Shown piece by piece: positions 18,305 to 27,345 of a stretch of 64,000 nucleotides of DNA. Made by a program: the position numbers and the translations under genes. Numbering within the stretch: the stretch's first letter is position 1; each line of letters starts with the position of its first letter. The stretch comes from Ruminiclostridium cellulolyticum H10. GTDB lineage: Bacteria > Bacillota > Clostridia > Acetivibrionales > DSM-1351. Below the pieces are notes generated by a model. The model was not told where the DNA came from and did not search any database. It saw nothing but the letters and a program-made list of their open reading frames with translations. The stretch lies in contig NC_011898.1 in assembly GCF_000022065.1 (NCBI RefSeq), positions 1,976,501 to 2,040,500 on the forward strand. The letters are read 5' to 3'.

Positions 18305-19297
18305 ATGAAAAACATTTTTGATTTTGAAATGCCTTTGGTTTTAAAGGATTTTTTAAACTATCTTCAGACTATAAAGGGTAAATCTAAAAACACTATACAG
18401 GTTTATTTCTATGATCTTAGAATTTTTTTACGTTTTCTTAAAATACATAGAAATTTAGTGGATAAAAACATCGAATTTAATAGCATAGATATTACGGATG
18501 TTGATATATCTCTATTAAAGACGGTTACACTCAGTGATTTATATACGTATATGTCCTTTGTCAGCAATAAAAGAGATAATACATCTCATGCACGTGCAAG
18601 AAAGGTTGCCAGTCTTAAATCTTTTTTTAACTACCTATCGACAAAGGCAAAGCTCCTGGATATAAACCCTACCATAGAACTGGAATCTCCAAAGATATTA
18701 AAGAGACTGCCCAGATATCTTAATTTTGATGAGAGCAAAAAACTCTTAACCTCTGTAAATAAAGCAGATCACGAATATGCAATCAGAGACTACGCAATAA
18801 TTACAATTTTTCTAAACTGTGGAATTCGTCTTTCGGAGCTAGTTGGAATTAATCTGCACAACATAAAGGACAACACGCTTATAGTATTCGGCAAGGGCGG
18901 AAAAGAACGCAGCATCCCTTTGAATAGAGCATGTCTTCAGGCTATAGACGACTACTTGAAGGTACGTCCTGTTAATGGATTGAAAGACAAAAGTGCTTTA
19001 TTTATAAGCAGAAGAAATCAGCGTATCAGCAAGGAATCGGTACAGAAAATTGTTAAAAGGTACATAACAGAAGCCGGGTTGGATCCCCAACGTTATTCTA
19101 CCCACAAACTGAGACATACCGCAGCAACTCTGATGTATAAATACGGGAACGTTGATATCAGGGCTTTACAGGAGATACTTGGCCATGAAAGTATTTCTAC
19201 TACCGAAATATATACCCATCTGGATCAGCAGCAGCTAAAGGAAGCTGTAGATAAACACCCCCTTTCAGATTTCGGTGTTGTAAAACAAAGTAAATAA
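18305..19297 (+). CDS. XerC/D-like tyrosine recombinase
   Basis: 330 residues: N-terminal SAM-like core-binding domain (about 10-125) and C-terminal catalytic domain. Catalytic residues are seen in GIRLSEL (Arg), HKLRHTAAT (His-x2-Arg), LGHESISTT (His) and TEIYTHL (nucleophilic Tyr). This is the simple XerC/XerD/phage-integrase arrangement. No att sites or phage genes surround it, so chromosome-dimer resolution or a resident recombinase role is more likely than an integrated element. A terminator follows. Confidence 0.9.
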   Translation: MKNIFDFEMPLVLKDFLNYLQTIKGKSKNTIQVYFYDLRIFLRFLKIHRNLVDKNIEFNSIDITDVDISLLKTVTLSDLYTYMSFVSNKRDNTSHARARKVASLKSFFNYLSTKAKLLDINPTIELESPKILKRLPRYLNFDESKKLLTSVNKADHEYAIRDYAIITIFLNCGIRLSELVGINLHNIKDNTLIVFGKGGKERSIPLNRACLQAIDDYLKVRPVNGLKDKSALFISRRNQRISKESVQKIVKRYITEAGLDPQRYSTHKLRHTAATLMYKYGNVDIRALQEILGHESISTTEIYTHLDQQQLKEAVDKHPLSDFGVVKQSK

Positions 19298-19319
19298 GTA
19301 ACGGGAATTTCTGACAAAG

Positions 19320-19357
19320 AACGCCGCCAAGTTTGTAAAACCGACCTTAGCGGCGTT
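19320..19357 (+). terminator. Intrinsic terminator after the recombinase gene
   Basis: AACGCCGCcAAG and CTTaGCGGCGTT form a near-perfect 12-bp stem followed by TTCTTTTT on the plus strand. Confidence 0.85.
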
Positions 19358-19386
19358 TTCTTTTTAATCATCGGTAAAGTTTTCAG

Positions 19387-20694
19387 CTACTTTATACTTT
19401 CATAGAACGTAATTGTAACACCGCCTGCTCCACCACCCGGATCTGAGCTTAGATATAACTTTTGGTTCAGGTATGAGTATTTACTGTCTGCCCTAACTTC
19501 GAATGTAGGTACAAGAGATCCGAATTGTCCCCCATTTCGAACAATAATAATTTCTCCGTCATCAGTTTGCCAAAGATATCTGGCATCAATTGTTATAGGG
19601 TTTGATAGGTTCTGGTAATCCGCACCTGCCGCTAAAATCTTAGCGGTTAAATTCCCGGTCACAGATCCGCCAGTTATGGGAATAATGTTCCTGCTACCTC
19701 TCTTGCTTGCTCCTACAGATTGACTCGCCCCAAGACTGACCGCCTCAGTTATAAACTTACTGCCGTTTCTCTCATAGGATGCCTTTCTATAGTCCCATGG
19801 CTGGTCCGGCACATCGTCCGGTTCAGTTACTATTAATGAATTTGTGGAATCCGGTGTAAAATTTATGCCGGATACGTCATAAACACTTATCTTCATTGTT
19901 CCGGCAACTGAGTCTATAATACGCCTGCCCACATATTTGCCAGAGTTAAGCCAATTGTATGAGCTTGAGTTTGGAGCTTCAAAATCCCACACCATCCTCA
20001 CATCATTCTGGTTTACGGCTGTTCCGGCACTTCTTAGATAGATATAATTCCCGTCATTCGTCTTAATCATTAATAATTGTTCAATTTCCATTGCACCATT
20101 TGAAAGAGTCAACTGAAAATCAAGGCCCCCCGACATAACTGAACCTTGTATTTTTGTAGCGGTTATACTGCCATTTTGAACTACAAAAACTTTTCTCAGT
20201 CCATATTGGGTTTTCCCCAGATCATAACTGTTTTGTAGCTTCATAGTAGTTTCAAAAACAAGTACTCCGGTTTCGGGCTTGGGTATGCCATCAGCCATTC
20301 CACACGTCCATGATTTATGTGGAATCAGTATTTTCCCATTCCCATTGTCATCAGCAGGTAAAATGGTGATTAGTCCCAAAAGGTATTTTTTAAGTACAGC
20401 GTAATCAAGTGCATCAAGGGTACCGTCACCAGTAACGTCCGCAGCTGCGATATTTGGCAGAGTACTTGTTATAGCTAAGATATAAGCCTTTAGTAATGCC
20501 AGATCTACAGAATCAACTGCATTATCCATATTAACATCACCATATTTAATATCATTTGTAGTCGTCGCTGCCGCTGAAGCTGTTCCTTCACCCATAGATT
20601 TTACCATTTGCGTAACAGCCATTGTCCCCGTGGTCATTGACCCAACAACTATATTGCTAATCACAATAGTTAACAATAATGCTTTTTTAAACAT
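19387..20694 (-). CDS. Secreted dockerin protein with two DUF3237-like domains
   Basis: 435 residues: signal peptide (~1-40), a type I dockerin placed at the N-terminus (~52-110, repeats GDVNMDNAVDSVDLALLK and ADVTGDGTLDALDYAVLKK), then two related domains at about 140-275 and 310-435. Each contains the DUF3237 pattern: a GS(x)T-type strand, a GG-D-Q/YQ turn, and a (L/Y)(M/W)(I/Q)TDDG(E/N)-I-x-(L/V)RN/SxG strand. Dockerin targeting means cellulosome attachment. The catalytic or binding function of DUF3237 is not known to me; with a cellulosomal partner it might bind or modify a polysaccharide. It lies beside, and in the same direction as, a GH141-like dockerin gene. Confidence 0.75.
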   Translation of the reverse strand: MFKKALLLTIVISNIVVGSMTTGTMAVTQMVKSMGEGTASAAATTTNDIKYGDVNMDNAVDSVDLALLKAYILAITSTLPNIAAADVTGDGTLDALDYAVLKKYLLGLITILPADDNGNGKILIPHKSWTCGMADGIPKPETGVLVFETTMKLQNSYDLGKTQYGLRKVFVVQNGSITATKIQGSVMSGGLDFQLTLSNGAMEIEQLLMIKTNDGNYIYLRSAGTAVNQNDVRMVWDFEAPNSSSYNWLNSGKYVGRRIIDSVAGTMKISVYDVSGINFTPDSTNSLIVTEPDDVPDQPWDYRKASYERNGSKFITEAVSLGASQSVGASKRGSRNIIPITGGSVTGNLTAKILAAGADYQNLSNPITIDARYLWQTDDGEIIIVRNGGQFGSLVPTFEVRADSKYSYLNQKLYLSSDPGGGAGGVTITFYESIK

Positions 20695-20786
20695 ATAAAT
20701 CCCCCTCTACTTACTATTTTGTTTAAAATATTATCCTATTATTGGTAAATAGTAAATACTTTGGGAATTAAATCCATCAGATAAAA

Positions 20787-20822
20787 AATAAGCACCTACC
20801 ATTTTTTTGATAGATGCTTTTA
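20787..20822 (-). terminator. Intrinsic terminator of the GH141-like gene
   Basis: AAGCAtCTAtC pairs with GgTAGgTGCTT, followed by ATTTTTT on the minus strand, 23 nt after the stop codon at 20845. Confidence 0.75.
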
Positions 20823-20844
20823 TTAGATTAATTCTTAATAATTT

Positions 20845-23700
20845 CTAAGTACCGCTTAGCAGGTTTTTCTTTAGCAGAGCCAAATCAATTGCATCAATAA
20901 CACCATCTTTATTTATGTCACCCGCTTTGAGGTCGTCTTCTACAGGGAAATCATTGATTAAACCGAGAAGATACTTTTTCATCATGGCATAGTCTGTTGC
21001 ATCAACGCTATCATCTCCATTGACATCTCCTGTAAGTACAGGAGTCGTACCTCCGCCTGTAAATTCAAACCAGTTAATGTTAAATAAGTACCCGCTACCA
21101 CCTGTAAATTTAAGATACAAATTGTGAATTCCGCTGACTCCGCTGACGTTACATGTAGCATCAGCCCAGGTCTGCCATCCTCCTGTGGACGTCACCGGAC
21201 ACGTTCCTACTAAAGGTCCTGTAATACTGTCCAGCCTAATCTCTATATTTCCCCCGCTGGCACCACTGGCTACTCTGGCCTTAAAGCCCGTAACTCCGTT
21301 TTTGAAATCAAAATTGTTGTAAACCGTATAATCTCCATTTTCAATATATCCTACATCCTGTCCGCCTTCACTGCAGTTTTCAGTTTGAACTCCCGATTGT
21401 GAGGAGAAACTCTCAGCTTCAATTTGTGAAGCGGAACCGCTCACTCTCAGCAATGCATCAGATTCACCTATCTTAGCACCAGATGAATTTACTACAAATA
21501 ATTTGTATGTCCCTGCTGTTTCAGGTGTTACAATTGATGTAGCAGTTCCTACCGCCTTTGTCATAGTTGGCCCAACAACAAATTTGGTTGTCCCGGCGGG
21601 AGCAAACCATACTGTATTTGCTGCATTACCGCTGCTTCTTATATTTAAATCAGCTCCACATTTTGTGGCACAGCTTGCGGGAAATACATAATCCTGAACA
21701 GGGAAGAGATTACTTGGCAGAATACTCCTGTATGCTTCCTGAACTCCCGCATTTAAAGCTATATTGTACTGTGCTAAAGGCCATACATTATCAGGAACTG
21801 CAACGGGTGTGTCTATTGTGCTTTTTGGCGGATTTTTACCCATTTTATTAACCGTCGCATAGGTTCTTAGTATTGTTAAGTCGTGTTTTTGTCCGAAATC
21901 CTCACAGTTGATTGTATACGTTACCCCCGGACTAATATCAAGCACATTGTCATTTTCAGTTATGAACGCACTTCCTTCGTCGTTATGTAAACCATAAGTA
22001 GGTCCAGTTGAATTGTCAGGAATTCCCTTAACATAATTCTCATTTATAGTCGTATAAGGCATTTGGCCTATTGTGTATATTGCTCCGCTGTCATGAAGCC
22101 TGTTTAATGCATTATATATACGATTATTATTTATTACGTTGTCCTTACAGGTATTTGAGTCGAGGAAATTACACCAGCCCCACCCCAGCGTGATACCATT
22201 ATAGCCCGTGGTATGAACTGTGTTGTACGTTACCTTGAGTTTGTTTACAAAAAATGCCGTTATACCGGCGCATCCCCCGAATCCGGGAGCAGTGCTGCAA
22301 TCCCACAGCATATTATTGTTGATTACAACATTGGTGCAAATACCTTCTACACCCGGTGCGTATTTCTGGTGTTCTCCACCGTCACCCAAGTACACATGCT
22401 GTGGATGACCTACTGTAATCCCACTTGATGTGATGTCATAAATATAGTTACCTACAAGATTTGAATTTATAACATCGTTTACCATGGTAATTCCGTCGGC
22501 AGCACTGTGCTTTATTATATTACCTGTAAAGTTGATGGAATCACTGCTGCTTACGTTTATCATGCCCGGATATGTATCAAGAAGAGTGTATTTGGTGTCA
22601 TGCCAATTACCGTTATAATAAGCTATAAAGCCGTCTGCACTCTGGCATGTTGTTCTGCCGTAAGAATCTCCGACTTTTATAAGGTTCCAGTCCGTATTTG
22701 CAAAGGTAATGCCCTGGAAGGTTATATTCTTGACTCTGTTTGTGTTTGATTTCCCTGAGATGTCGATTAGTTTCTCTAAAACAGGGGCCTCAACATCGGC
22801 AGTTGACATGTCCTCACCTGGACGCGGATAATAATATAGCGTTTTTGTAGTCTTATTAAAATAGAATTGCCCCGGAGAATTTAAAAATTCAAATGCATTG
22901 TAAATTGTATGTGTACTGGTAGTAGTGAAAGCTGCACCCCAACCGGGCAGTTGTGCTATTGCTCCATATGGCTGCTGTAAAAGAAGTACTCTTGAAGAAC
23001 CTGATGTAATAACATCTCTTGTACAAACAATATTTTCGTTCCAAGTGGTACCGTTTACTATCTCAAGGTCATCCTTATTGCTTGTGATTTCCGGCACATC
23101 CGACGCATTATACTTAACTCCGTCACTATTGCTGCCGCTTGTCCAAGCCCAGCTGGCCTGTCCTTTTGTAACAGCATAAGTTCCATACCCGCCCTGACCT
23201 TTTACTGTTTTTTTAGTCATCTGAGCTCTCTTGTCATTCACAAAAAGGTATCTCAATTTGGTATTGCGGTTCAAGGTAGCCTTATATATATTTCCGTTAT
23301 GTTGAGTCCACCCTGTAACCTTTGTTGCACCGTTTAAAACAGGTATTTCATCTTGATATGCCTGATAAAATATTCTGAATCCGTTTGTCCCGGAATCCTC
23401 CGGTCCAAAATTAATGGTACTGGTTAATCGATAGTCTCCTCCTCTTAAATAAACATAAATGTCACCCGTCATATTTTTGTTTACAGTACGTACTACATCC
23501 CTGGCTTTTGTGATTGTCTGAAAGGGTGCATCTATGGTTCCCGGGTTACCGTCACTTCCCGTAGGGGATACGTAATAGGCTGCCTGCGTTGCAGCAGTAA
23601 CAACCATCGGTGATACCGTAAATGTGAAAATACTGCATAACACAATTACTAAAGAAAGAATTAATGATATAAATTTTTTTGATACCTTGTTTTTTTGCAT
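20845..23700 (-). CDS. Cellulosomal GH141-like beta-helix enzyme with CBM6 and dockerin
   Basis: 951 residues: signal peptide (~1-36), a right-handed parallel beta-helix domain (~38-640), a Ser/Thr-rich beta-sandwich-like linker (~650-750), a CBM6 (~755-880; begins IEAESFSSQSG, contains YIENGDYTVYNNFDF) and a C-terminal type I dockerin (891-951). The start of the mature chain, YYVSPTGSDGNPGT..PFQTITKARDVVR, followed by YLRGGDYRL and FGPEDSGTNG, is the signature of GH141-like proteins, a family containing xylanase and alpha-L-fucosidase activities. Pectin or xylan side-chain hydrolysis in the cellulosome is plausible; specificity is not readable here. A long 5' leader precedes it. Confidence 0.85.
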   Translation of the reverse strand: MQKNKVSKKFISLILSLVIVLCSIFTFTVSPMVVTAATQAAYYVSPTGSDGNPGTIDAPFQTITKARDVVRTVNKNMTGDIYVYLRGGDYRLTSTINFGPEDSGTNGFRIFYQAYQDEIPVLNGATKVTGWTQHNGNIYKATLNRNTKLRYLFVNDKRAQMTKKTVKGQGGYGTYAVTKGQASWAWTSGSNSDGVKYNASDVPEITSNKDDLEIVNGTTWNENIVCTRDVITSGSSRVLLLQQPYGAIAQLPGWGAAFTTTSTHTIYNAFEFLNSPGQFYFNKTTKTLYYYPRPGEDMSTADVEAPVLEKLIDISGKSNTNRVKNITFQGITFANTDWNLIKVGDSYGRTTCQSADGFIAYYNGNWHDTKYTLLDTYPGMINVSSSDSINFTGNIIKHSAADGITMVNDVINSNLVGNYIYDITSSGITVGHPQHVYLGDGGEHQKYAPGVEGICTNVVINNNMLWDCSTAPGFGGCAGITAFFVNKLKVTYNTVHTTGYNGITLGWGWCNFLDSNTCKDNVINNNRIYNALNRLHDSGAIYTIGQMPYTTINENYVKGIPDNSTGPTYGLHNDEGSAFITENDNVLDISPGVTYTINCEDFGQKHDLTILRTYATVNKMGKNPPKSTIDTPVAVPDNVWPLAQYNIALNAGVQEAYRSILPSNLFPVQDYVFPASCATKCGADLNIRSSGNAANTVWFAPAGTTKFVVGPTMTKAVGTATSIVTPETAGTYKLFVVNSSGAKIGESDALLRVSGSASQIEAESFSSQSGVQTENCSEGGQDVGYIENGDYTVYNNFDFKNGVTGFKARVASGASGGNIEIRLDSITGPLVGTCPVTSTGGWQTWADATCNVSGVSGIHNLYLKFTGGSGYLFNINWFEFTGGGTTPVLTGDVNGDDSVDATDYAMMKKYLLGLINDFPVEDDLKAGDINKDGVIDAIDLALLKKNLLSGT

Positions 23701-24029
23701 ACTTGTCCTCCTCTTTTAAGTTATATTAAGATAGTTTTAAAATAGTTCGGTACCTTATGGAATTAATTAAAATTGAATTAGTAAAATTGATAATTATTCT
23801 GAAAAGTGTTGATATGATTATGATATTAAATCTATATGTAATTACATATAAATTATTTCGAAAACTGAATTTTGTTCAATCAGGTACACCTTGGCTAACG
23901 AATTTAAAATCTTCTTATTCTCTTAGATTTTAGCCTCCCTTCTTAATCAGTTTCTAATTGCCAAAGAATAAGAGTAAAATGATTAGTAAATCTATATTCA
24001 TTATAGAATGTAAACTGTTTCCAGCTCAA
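23701..24029 (-). promoter_or_regulatory. Promoter and long structured leader of the GH141-like gene
   Basis: On the minus strand TTGAGC (24024-24029) and TATAAT (24000-24005) are 18 bp apart, placing the start near 23993 and leaving a ~290-nt untranslated leader. Within it TAAAATCT / AGATTTTA (23905-23912 with 23925-23932) make an 8-bp hairpin, and GGCTAA (23893-23898) can instead pair with TTAGCC (23930-23935), so two folds compete. No known riboswitch class is recognised. Confidence 0.45.
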
Positions 24030-24097
24030 TATAAATCCTTTTGACTTTTGTATATTAATTTTGTAAAATATCATTTTCAGTGTATTGGAGCAACATA

Positions 24098-24130
24098 AAA
24101 AAAGCAGCTGTAGAAAATCCAGCTGCTTTA
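24098..24130 (-). terminator. Intrinsic terminator of the DUF2680 gene
   Basis: AAAGCAGCTG and CAGCTGCTTT form a perfect 10-bp stem followed by a T run on the minus strand. Confidence 0.85.
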
Positions 24131-24163
24131 TACTTGCTATTTGTACAATTTTAGAATTACTTG

Positions 24164-24607
24164 TTAATACCTTATTCCGCAGCCTGCACCACGGCCCATT
24201 CCTTGACCTTTACCACCGCCTAAACCTTGTCCAAAACCCATACCATTTTGTCTGCCCATCCTTGCAGTTCCTGTTCCATCACAGATTGCCTGATTGTTTT
24301 TTATGGCATTGTAAATTTCGTCAGCCTGCTCCTTTGTAAGTTCGCCATTTTTTACTTTATCATCCAGAATTGCCTTTTTCCGTTCCAGTACTTTAGTTTT
24401 AAATTCATCCAGCTTTCCAGATTCATTTGCTATAGTTCCGTAGGTCTTTCCTTCTTCTCTTTCCTCATATATATCCGTCATGCTTTTTCCTGTTAAGGCC
24501 GAAACAACCTCTGCAGGAGTTTTTATATCTGCCGCATAAACCATTCCTGCTGCTCCAACTACCAATACTGACAATGTTATTGCCACCAATTTCTTAATAT
24601 TTTTCAT
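24164..24607 (-). CDS. Secreted DUF2680 protein with Met/Gly-rich tail
   Basis: 147 residues: signal peptide (~1-26, cleaved after VYAA), a small helical domain of the DUF2680/YckD type (~30-110; EVVSALTGKSMTDIYEERE, LTKEQADEIYNAI), and a tail rich in Gly, Met and Arg with repeated GMG and GQG units and one Cys. The start is ATG 24607 with AAAGGAGC 9 nt upstream, not the GTG at 24616. It is divergent from a two-component system and likely its target. Function unknown; the tail could bind a soft metal. Confidence 0.75.
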   Translation of the reverse strand: MKNIKKLVAITLSVLVVGAAGMVYAADIKTPAEVVSALTGKSMTDIYEEREEGKTYGTIANESGKLDEFKTKVLERKKAILDDKVKNGELTKEQADEIYNAIKNNQAICDGTGTARMGRQNGMGFGQGLGGGKGQGMGRGAGCGIRY

Positions 24608-24659
24608 AAAAACCACGCTCCTTTAAAAAAATAAGTTTAACAATTTGTTTATGAGCACA

Positions 24660-24714
24660 TTATAATAATTAATTGTGTCAAAACTTTGACAAAAGTTCGA
24701 AACAATTGTGTCAA
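24660..24714. promoter_or_regulatory. Divergent control region with paired direct repeats
   Basis: AATTGTGTCAA occurs at 24671-24681 and 24704-24714, 33 bp apart (three helical turns). Both lie upstream of a TATAAT for the minus-strand DUF2680 gene (24660-24665) that lacks a good -35. A TATAAT for the plus-strand regulator gene lies at 24753-24758. The repeats fit binding by the OmpR-type regulator; inference. Confidence 0.45.
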
Positions 24715-24782
24715 CTCCACAGATTTGTCACAAATGGCTTTTGGCTCCATGATATAATTAACGTGAAACGGAGGGATCTGAT

Positions 24783-25475
24783 CTGAGCAAATATATACTT
24801 ATTGCTGATGATAATGAAGGAATTCTTGACATATTAAAAACATACGCTGCAAAAGAGGGCTTCACTCCTCTGCTAGCACATGACGGAATTGAGGCAGTGG
24901 ATATTTTCAACAAATACTCCCCCCTATTATTATTGCTAGATGTTATGATGCCAAAAAAAGATGGCTTTGAGGTCTGTCGTGAAATCCGTCAAAACTCCAA
25001 TGTTCCCATAATTATGATTACTGCAAAGGCTGAAGAGGCAGACCGGATTATGGGACTTGATATCGGAGCTGATGACTATATTGTTAAACCATTCAGCCCC
25101 GGCGAGGTAATGGCACGAATCCGGGCTATATTAAGGCGGGTGGATATTTCAGATGAGGATGACAAAAAAATAATTCAGCATCCCGGACTTGAAATTAACA
25201 TATCCGATTACGAAGTAAAAGTTAACGGTTCCCCGGTTAATCTTACAAAGAAGGAAATAGAAATCCTGTGGCTTTTGTCAAACAATCCAGGGAAGGTTTT
25301 TTCAAGAGATAACCTGCTTGATAGTGTATGGGGCTATGAATACTTTGGAGATGCACGTACGGTAGACACTCATATCAAACGGCTAAGAGCTAAAACAGAT
25401 ATTACTGATACATCCGCATGGGATATAAAAACAATTTGGGGTGTTGGATATAAATTTGAGGTGAAGCATGTTTAA
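24783..25475 (+). CDS. OmpR-family response regulator, apparent CTG start
   Basis: 230 residues. The receiver domain has the acidic pair in ILIADDNEG (residues 10-11), phospho-acceptor Asp53 in LLLLDVMMPKKDG and Lys in IVKPFSPGE. The C-terminal half is a winged helix (TKKEIEILWLL, DNLLDSVWGYEYFGDARTVDTHI). No ATG, GTG or TTG lies in frame before the conserved ADD; the only codon that fits is CTG at 24783, 7 nt after GGAGGG (24770-24775). The -10 at 24753-24758 puts the transcript start near 24765, excluding any upstream start. It overlaps the kinase gene by 8 nt. Confidence 0.88.
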   Translation: MSKYILIADDNEGILDILKTYAAKEGFTPLLAHDGIEAVDIFNKYSPLLLLLDVMMPKKDGFEVCREIRQNSNVPIIMITAKAEEADRIMGLDIGADDYIVKPFSPGEVMARIRAILRRVDISDEDDKKIIQHPGLEINISDYEVKVNGSPVNLTKKEIEILWLLSNNPGKVFSRDNLLDSVWGYEYFGDARTVDTHIKRLRAKTDITDTSAWDIKTIWGVGYKFEVKHV

Positions 25476-27252
25476 AAAAACGCTGGCATTCAAGTTGACC
25501 CTGGGCTTTGTAGTAATCGTGTTTATTTCAATGCTCACAATTGGGGTGTTTTTTATTCAGATATTCAGGCAATATACATTTGACTCCAAAGAAAGGGCAA
25601 TGCTGGAAAAAGCCCATAATATTTCGGATGTAATAGCTGAAAACACTCTAAGCAATGGCCAGATGCATGGTTTCGGCGGAATAATGCATTTTCTTGACAC
25701 GATGGCAGAGGCTAATGTATGGATTACAGACAGTAAAGGTAATCCTGCCGTTTTTTCGGGGATGGGCATGGGTATGGGTATGAGACAAAGATTCAGTTCT
25801 GAACCTATTCCCGATGAAGCAAAAAATGTTATTCAAGAAGTACTTTCTGGTAAAGATTCTGTCAGTGAAAGTTTTAGCAGTGTATACAAAGAAACTACAT
25901 TAACAGTCGGAGTACCTATTTTTGATACATACCAAAATGTAACAGGTTCGGTATTTCTTCATGCCCCGGTAACAGGAATAACACAAACACTAAACAAGGC
26001 TGTAAGCATTCTGTCAGTTAGCATAATTATTGCATTATTACTTGCAATAGGACTAGGGCTTTTTTATTCTCTTCTGTTTACAAGACCTCTTAAAGCTATG
26101 AATTCAACTGCCTTAGAAATGGCAAATGGCAATTACTCTGTTAGAACAGGAATAAGCAGCAAGGACGAATTGGGCCAACTTGGAAATTCCCTGGACCTTT
26201 TAGCTTCAAAACTAGGTTATACAATTGACCAGCTTTTTCAGGAAAAAGGTAAAATGAGTGATATTATTTCCAGTATATCAGAGGGTCTTGTAGCCTTTAA
26301 CCTCAAACTGGAACCATTAAATAATAACAATGCACTTTCAGATATAATGAACCGTACTCATCCATATAAAAGTGAGCTTCTGACAAAAGACTTTGAGTCT
26401 TTAGAAATTAACTTAATGATAACTAAAGTTATTAAGGAAAAGAAATCATTTCAGGTTACCAAAAATTGGATGAATAAAAAACTTAGGTTTACACTTTCAC
26501 CTATTATTGATAATAAGGGGAATGTTACAGGATGTGTAGTTTTGGTTCTAGACATAAGTGAAAGCGAGCGTTTGGAGCAGCTACGAAAGGATTTTGTAGC
26601 AAATGTCTCCCATGAATTCCGTACACCCCTCACTGTAATAAAAGGATCTATCGAAGCTCTCATTGACGGCACTATAGACAACAAGGAAGACATTGAACGT
26701 TATTATGGCAGAATGCTTTCCGAAACCAAAAGCCTTCAAAGACTGGTGGGTGACCTTCTTGAACTTTCCCGCCTTCAATCAGGCAAAATTTCGGTGAATA
26801 ATGAGTTAGTTCATATTCCCAGCCTACTTTCCGATATAACCAAAAGCATGCAGACAATTGCCATTATGAAGGAAATATCGATAGTATACACTCCAATTAA
26901 TGATGTACCCGCTGTATCAGGTGATTATGATAGACTCAGGCAATTATTTGTAATTTTTATTGATAATGCTATTAAGTATTCACCCCAAAAAACTGAAATC
27001 CATATTAGGGCAGCTGTAAAAAGCACTCTCGAAATCTCTATTGAGGATCATGGGTATGGTATTTCCGAGGAGGAACTGCCATATGTATGGGATCGTTTTT
27101 ACAAGACAGACAAATCACGGGAAGGCGGCGGTACAGGTCTTGGTCTTGCAATTGCAAAGCACCTTATAAAGCTTCATAAAGGAAGTGTAATAATAAAAAG
27201 CAGCCTCGGAAAGGGTACAACTGTAACTGTATCTCTTCCCTTTGCTAAATAA
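25468..27252 (+). CDS. Sensor histidine kinase (HAMP-PAS-HisKA)
   Basis: Membrane kinase of 594 residues. Two membrane segments (about 10-30 and 172-197) enclose a ~140-residue extracytoplasmic domain. HAMP (~195-250), a PAS-like region (~260-360), HisKA with His382 in NVSHEFRTP, and HATPase with VIFIDNAIKYS and EGGGTGLGL follow. The outer domain holds an unusual MHGFGGIMH plus a GMGMGMGM tract near residues 97-105, echoing the Met/Gly tail of the secreted DUF2680 protein encoded divergently. Soft-metal or redox sensing is a reasonable guess. Partner is the overlapping upstream regulator. Confidence 0.92.
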   Translation: MFKKTLAFKLTLGFVVIVFISMLTIGVFFIQIFRQYTFDSKERAMLEKAHNISDVIAENTLSNGQMHGFGGIMHFLDTMAEANVWITDSKGNPAVFSGMGMGMGMRQRFSSEPIPDEAKNVIQEVLSGKDSVSESFSSVYKETTLTVGVPIFDTYQNVTGSVFLHAPVTGITQTLNKAVSILSVSIIIALLLAIGLGLFYSLLFTRPLKAMNSTALEMANGNYSVRTGISSKDELGQLGNSLDLLASKLGYTIDQLFQEKGKMSDIISSISEGLVAFNLKLEPLNNNNALSDIMNRTHPYKSELLTKDFESLEINLMITKVIKEKKSFQVTKNWMNKKLRFTLSPIIDNKGNVTGCVVLVLDISESERLEQLRKDFVANVSHEFRTPLTVIKGSIEALIDGTIDNKEDIERYYGRMLSETKSLQRLVGDLLELSRLQSGKISVNNELVHIPSLLSDITKSMQTIAIMKEISIVYTPINDVPAVSGDYDRLRQLFVIFIDNAIKYSPQKTEIHIRAAVKSTLEISIEDHGYGISEEELPYVWDRFYKTDKSREGGGTGLGLAIAKHLIKLHKGSVIIKSSLGKGTTVTVSLPFAK

Positions 27253-27285
27253 ACTTTACTACTGTTTTTATTAATTACATTGTTT

Positions 27286-27311
27286 ACTATACCCTGTACG
27301 GGGTAAATAGT
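27286..27311 (+). promoter_or_regulatory. Candidate CsoR/CstR-type operator upstream of ccdA
   Basis: ACTATACCCTGTACGGGG followed by TAAATAGT is an inverted repeat with core TACCC-N5-GGGGTA. CsoR/RcnR-family regulators (CsoR for Cu(I), CstR for persulfide) bind G/C-tract inverted repeats of this form flanked by AT. No such regulator gene is in the window, so the match rests on sequence pattern alone. Confidence 0.45.
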
Positions 27312-27345
27312 AATGTAGTTATCGGTTATTTTTTGAAGTAATTTT

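Noticed and set aside
18305-19297. Integrase of a prophage or genomic island
   Set aside because: No tRNA, att duplication or phage genes around it; neighbouring genes are ordinary chromosomal ones.
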